This document shows positions 5,664 to 8,532 of a stretch of 8,532 bases of DNA, in pieces. The notes under the pieces were generated by a model. It was not told the origin of the DNA. It did no database searches and was given only the letters and a program-made list of their open reading frames with translations. The DNA comes from Reyranella sp. (GTDB lineage Bacteria; Pseudomonadota; Alphaproteobacteria; Reyranellales; Reyranellaceae), in assembly GCA_016780605.1 (NCBI GenBank), contig JADHLS010000189.1, positions 1 through 8,532 of the forward strand, written 5' to 3'. The translations under genes were made by a program, and so were the position numbers. Numbering within the stretch: position 1 is the first letter of the stretch; each line of letters starts with the position of its first letter.

Positions 5664-8532
5664 GTGTCCTTCACCAATTCGACGTTTCTCGACGCGTTCG
5701 GTGCGGGTCTCTACACCCAGGCGCAATACGACCTGCTGGCCTCCGGCCAGACGGGCCCGCTCAACTCGCTCTTCCAGATCGGCACGACGGCTGCGACGGT
5801 CTCCGATCTCACGACGTCGTCCAATGCGAACTCCCTAGCCTCCGGTATTACGGTCGGCCTGGTCCTCGACCGGGCCCATGATCCCTCGTCGCTGCTGTCG
5901 GGCAACTGGGCTCAGCGGCAGACCGCGATTGCGGCGCTTTCGAACTCAGGGGGCCCGTGGGCAACTTACGGTGCCGACCAGGCCACCTACGGCGCCACGC
6001 AGACCGCCATCACGAATCTCCTGGGCAGCGCGCCCGCGCAGGCTGCGGCGGCCACCGGCTATGTCTCCAGCGCCGCGGATCGCACGATCTGGCTGACGCT
6101 GACGCCGAACCAGTTCACGAACCTGTTCGGCCAGGATCTCTGGAAAGTCACCAACAACGCCAGCAACCAGTCCGTCCAGGCCTTGGCCTGGACTGGCAGT
6201 CTCAACCTGCCCGCCGCCATCGCTTCCGCCGTCAAGGGACTTTGGTTCGAAGAAAATGTGACCATCGCCAATCCGGCGATCATGGATGGGACGCTGGTGC
6301 CGCCGACCATCGGTCCGCAGGGCATCGGCAACAACGCGACCAACGTGGTGGCGGCGACGCCTGCGGCCATCGCGGCCAGCTACAAGTTTCCCCTGACGTC
6401 GGACATTCCCACCGATCCCATCGCGCTGGTCGAGGGCAACGTCAACATCCAGGCGACGCTGTTCGCCGACTACAACCTCTATCGTCAGCAGATCGGCCTG
6501 GCGCCGGTCACGCCGGCGCAGTTCCAGGTCGTTTCGGGTACCAACAGCACCACGAACACCAGCACCACAGGCGAGCTCGCACTCGACATATCGGTGATCG
6601 CAGGTGCGGCGCCCAACAGCACGCAGCTCCTCTATTCCTTCCTCGGTGGCACGCCGTTCAACGCCTATCAGCAGGCCTTCTTCGACACAGCACATCACGC
6701 GCCGGTACTCAGCTCGTCCTACCCGGTCACCGGCCAGCCGACGGCAAACTCGCCCTTTCAGTGGGCTTGGCAGCAGCTCTTCGTCGATGGCGCACTGGCC
6801 AACGTCTCGGTCGTCATGGCGGGCGGCGACGAGGGAGCGAGTGCCACGTACGCCAACGGCATCGCCAATCTTGCCAACACCCACTCCTCGCCCTTCACCC
6901 TGATCGTCGGTGGCACCTCGATCGCGACCCTGGCGAGCTCGTTGTCCGACAGCACGCTCGCCCAGCTCGAGACGCTGGCGATGCAGGATGACCCGGGGAC
7001 CGTGTTTCAGCTCGTCGCCACGGGTCTCAGGGTCCTGCCCTCGCACATGTCGAGCGCGACGCCGGCGCCCGCTGGCCAGGCGACCTCACTGCAGGCGCTG
7101 TTCGAGACGGTTTGGCAAACCCTGTCGGTGACGCCGTCCGCGAACAACCCCGCGCTGCTCCTTTCGCCATACGGCGGCCACGAAACCGGCTCGGGCGGCG
7201 TAGCGATCACCACAATACCGTACTACCAGCAGGCCTACGGCATCTCCTCCTTGACCAACGGCCATCGCGGCGCGCCCGACGTCGCGGCGCTGTCCAGCGG
7301 CGATACCAAGTATGCCGTGCTCAATCAGAACTATGTCGAGAGCGCAGCCGGCAATCCGCTGATCCACAGCAACGGCGGCACCAGCGCGGCGGCGCCGCTG
7401 TGGGCATCGCTGACCACGCAGTTCAATGCGATATTCCACGACCAGGGCCTGCCCAGCCTCGGTTTCTACAACGACCTGCTCTACATCGCCTCGGTGATCG
7501 ATCCGGGCGCGTTCAACGACATCCAGCTCGGCAACAACATCAACACCTATACGATGTCGACCTCCGGGACGACGGGCTACTTCAACAACAACACCGGTAC
7601 CAGCAGCCCCTTCAGCACCGGCTTCTACATGACGCCGACCGGGCAGGGCTATTCGGCGACGCACGGCTACGATCTGACGAGCGGCCTCGGCACGCCCGAC
7701 GGCACCTTGCTGGTGCGTTCGCTGTCTGCGATCGCCCATCATGAGATGTACTTCAGCACCAGCCCGCCGCTGCTCGACAGCGACGGCCACGGCGGCTGGA
7801 CGAGCGGCGCCGACCAGACCCTCATCCTGCAGGCCACCACGCCCAGCACCAGCCTTGGCGTCGGGGTGCTTCACGGCAGCCAGGCCCTCGGTTTCGCCAG
7901 CGCCGAGCCCGGCAGCTACGCCTGGACAAGTCAATTGGCGCAGCAGTCGCTGCAGCCCGACTTCGATCCCGGCCTTGCGGTGCTGTTCGACAAGCAGCCG
8001 CAAGGCTCGGTGACGCAGCTGCATCTCGGCAAAGCCGAGAGCCTCGCCGTATCCATCGGCGGCAGCGCCGCGCAGGCGATGCAAGCCGGCTTGAGCAACG
8101 ACTTCGGTTTCGACGACTTTTTCTCGGGCAGCGGGACGCTGCGCGTGGCCCGACCGGTGGCGATCGCGGAGACCGTCGGCGGGCTGAACGATCAGCTCGC
8201 CGTCGTACGCCTGCGTCAGGTGGGCATGGATAGCACCGCGCTCACGCTCTACAAGGTCGACGACTTTTCGGGGAAGATCGGCAACCTGCATCCCGGCGAT
8301 GCCGGCTACCAGGCAGCGATCGACGGTCGCGCCTACCTGACGACCTCAGGGTTCGCCTCAATCGGCGGGCCGGGCTACGGACAGTACGGCGAGGCCGTGA
8401 TCCAGCACGTCAATGCCGGCGATCTCATCGCCATGAAGCTCACGAACAACACTCACGGCACGGTGTTCCTGGGATTCACCCAGGGCAACGAGACGGTCGG
8501 CGGCCAGCAGGTCGCGCACCTGATGAACTACG
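5664..8532 (+). CDS. Sedolisin (peptidase family S53) with DUF4114-like C-terminal extension, 3'-truncated by window edge
   Basis: Acid serine-carboxyl peptidase, open for 956 codons with no stop. Residues 1-240 have no signal peptide and resemble the pro-kumamolisin activation region, including LTLTPNQFTNLFG. In the catalytic domain (about 250-690) I see Glu304 and Asp308 in GELALDISVIAGAAP, Asp389 in MAGGDEGAS, and the nucleophile Ser574 in NGGTSAAAPLW. The conserved PDVAALSSGD (Asp539) and GYDLTSGLGTPDG (Asp670) belong to the calcium-binding end. All four tetrad residues (Glu, Asp, Asp, Ser) are kept, so activity is expected. Glu-to-Ser spacing is 270 residues, about 70 more than kumamolisin, with much of the extra around 425-500. 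After 690 come some 265 further residues; LYKVDDFSGKIGNLHPGDAG followed by Y resembles DUF4114, a module of large secreted RTX-like proteins. Export by a type I system using a C-terminal signal beyond the window is plausible but unseen. The gene diverges from the CopC-like gene. Confidence 0.88.
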   Translation, partial: MSFTNSTFLDAFGAGLYTQAQYDLLASGQTGPLNSLFQIGTTAATVSDLTTSSNANSLASGITVGLVLDRAHDPSSLLSGNWAQRQTAIAALSNSGGPWATYGADQATYGATQTAITNLLGSAPAQAAAATGYVSSAADRTIWLTLTPNQFTNLFGQDLWKVTNNASNQSVQALAWTGSLNLPAAIASAVKGLWFEENVTIANPAIMDGTLVPPTIGPQGIGNNATNVVAATPAAIAASYKFPLTSDIPTDPIALVEGNVNIQATLFADYNLYRQQIGLAPVTPAQFQVVSGTNSTTNTSTTGELALDISVIAGAAPNSTQLLYSFLGGTPFNAYQQAFFDTAHHAPVLSSSYPVTGQPTANSPFQWAWQQLFVDGALANVSVVMAGGDEGASATYANGIANLANTHSSPFTLIVGGTSIATLASSLSDSTLAQLETLAMQDDPGTVFQLVATGLRVLPSHMSSATPAPAGQATSLQALFETVWQTLSVTPSANNPALLLSPYGGHETGSGGVAITTIPYYQQAYGISSLTNGHRGAPDVAALSSGDTKYAVLNQNYVESAAGNPLIHSNGGTSAAAPLWASLTTQFNAIFHDQGLPSLGFYNDLLYIASVIDPGAFNDIQLGNNINTYTMSTSGTTGYFNNNTGTSSPFSTGFYMTPTGQGYSATHGYDLTSGLGTPDGTLLVRSLSAIAHHEMYFSTSPPLLDSDGHGGWTSGADQTLILQATTPSTSLGVGVLHGSQALGFASAEPGSYAWTSQLAQQSLQPDFDPGLAVLFDKQPQGSVTQLHLGKAESLAVSIGGSAAQAMQAGLSNDFGFDDFFSGSGTLRVARPVAIAETVGGLNDQLAVVRLRQVGMDSTALTLYKVDDFSGKIGNLHPGDAGYQAAIDGRAYLTTSGFASIGGPGYGQYGEAVIQHVNAGDLIAMKLTNNTHGTVFLGFTQGNETVGGQQVAHLMNY
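5961..6002 (+). repeat. Tandem 21-bp repeat encoding ATYGADQ-ATYGATQ in the sedolisin pro-region
   Basis: Two adjacent 7-codon units give ATYGADQ and ATYGATQ (residues 100-113). They differ by one residue and several silent third-position bases, so the duplication is not very recent. Confidence 0.6.

Noticed and set aside
5957..8013. Plus-strand frames at 5957-6991, 7112-7744 and 7741-8013 that might suggest a frameshifted gene
   Set aside because: I translated the sedolisin frame codon by codon from 5664 to 8531 and found no stop or break; these are out-of-frame shadows.
5946..8291. Two long minus-strand frames (5946-7046 and 7086-8291) opposite the sedolisin
   Set aside because: Both are antisense to a frame with a complete S53 catalytic set and show only Arg/Gly/Val/Ala-rich sequence typical of shadow frames.

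Overview
The window is a stretch of high-GC bacterial chromosome. Its composition, the style of its HtpG and a GC-rich sigma-32-type promoter suggest an alphaproteobacterium, possibly Rhodospirillales- or Rhizobiales-like. This is inference from overall character; no rRNA or taxonomic marker is present. I see no tRNA, CRISPR array, insertion sequence or integrase.

Left part (1-2913): the 3' two thirds of queC (7-deazaguanine biosynthesis) reads rightward and runs 32 bp into the end of a leftward two-gene operon. That operon has a Rieske non-heme iron oxygenase alpha subunit first and an amidase-signature hydrolase second, joined by an ATGA stop/start overlap. The operon is closed on both sides, by queC downstream and a divergent gene upstream, so the oxygenase has no reductase, ferredoxin or beta subunit gene beside it. 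Its predicted iron site carries Glu where most ring-hydroxylating oxygenases have Asp. The amidase resembles indole-3-acetamide hydrolases (AMI1 type). A catabolic pair acting on a nitrogen-containing compound is plausible, but the substrate is unknown.

Middle (2914-5520): a 368-bp divergent intergenic region precedes htpG (Hsp90). It holds a good match to a sigma-32 heat-shock promoter, a 55-codon small ORF with an excellent Shine-Dalgarno sequence, and RNA hairpins. One possible helix would hide the htpG ribosome binding site. This leader is the most interesting regulatory stretch of the window. htpG ends 7 bp from a convergent gene for a small exported CopC-fold protein that lacks the usual copper ligands. 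A hairpin spans the two stop codons.

Right part (5521-8532): after a 143-bp divergent spacer, one long frame stays open to the window edge (at least 956 residues). It encodes a sedolisin (peptidase family S53) with a complete Glu/Asp/Asp/Ser catalytic set, an N-terminal pro-region, no visible signal peptide, and a C-terminal extension resembling the DUF4114 module of large secreted proteins.

I found no undescribed multigene defence or mobile system. The points most worth checking are the htpG leader, the isolated Glu-bridged Rieske oxygenase with its amidase, and the sedolisin-DUF4114 fusion.
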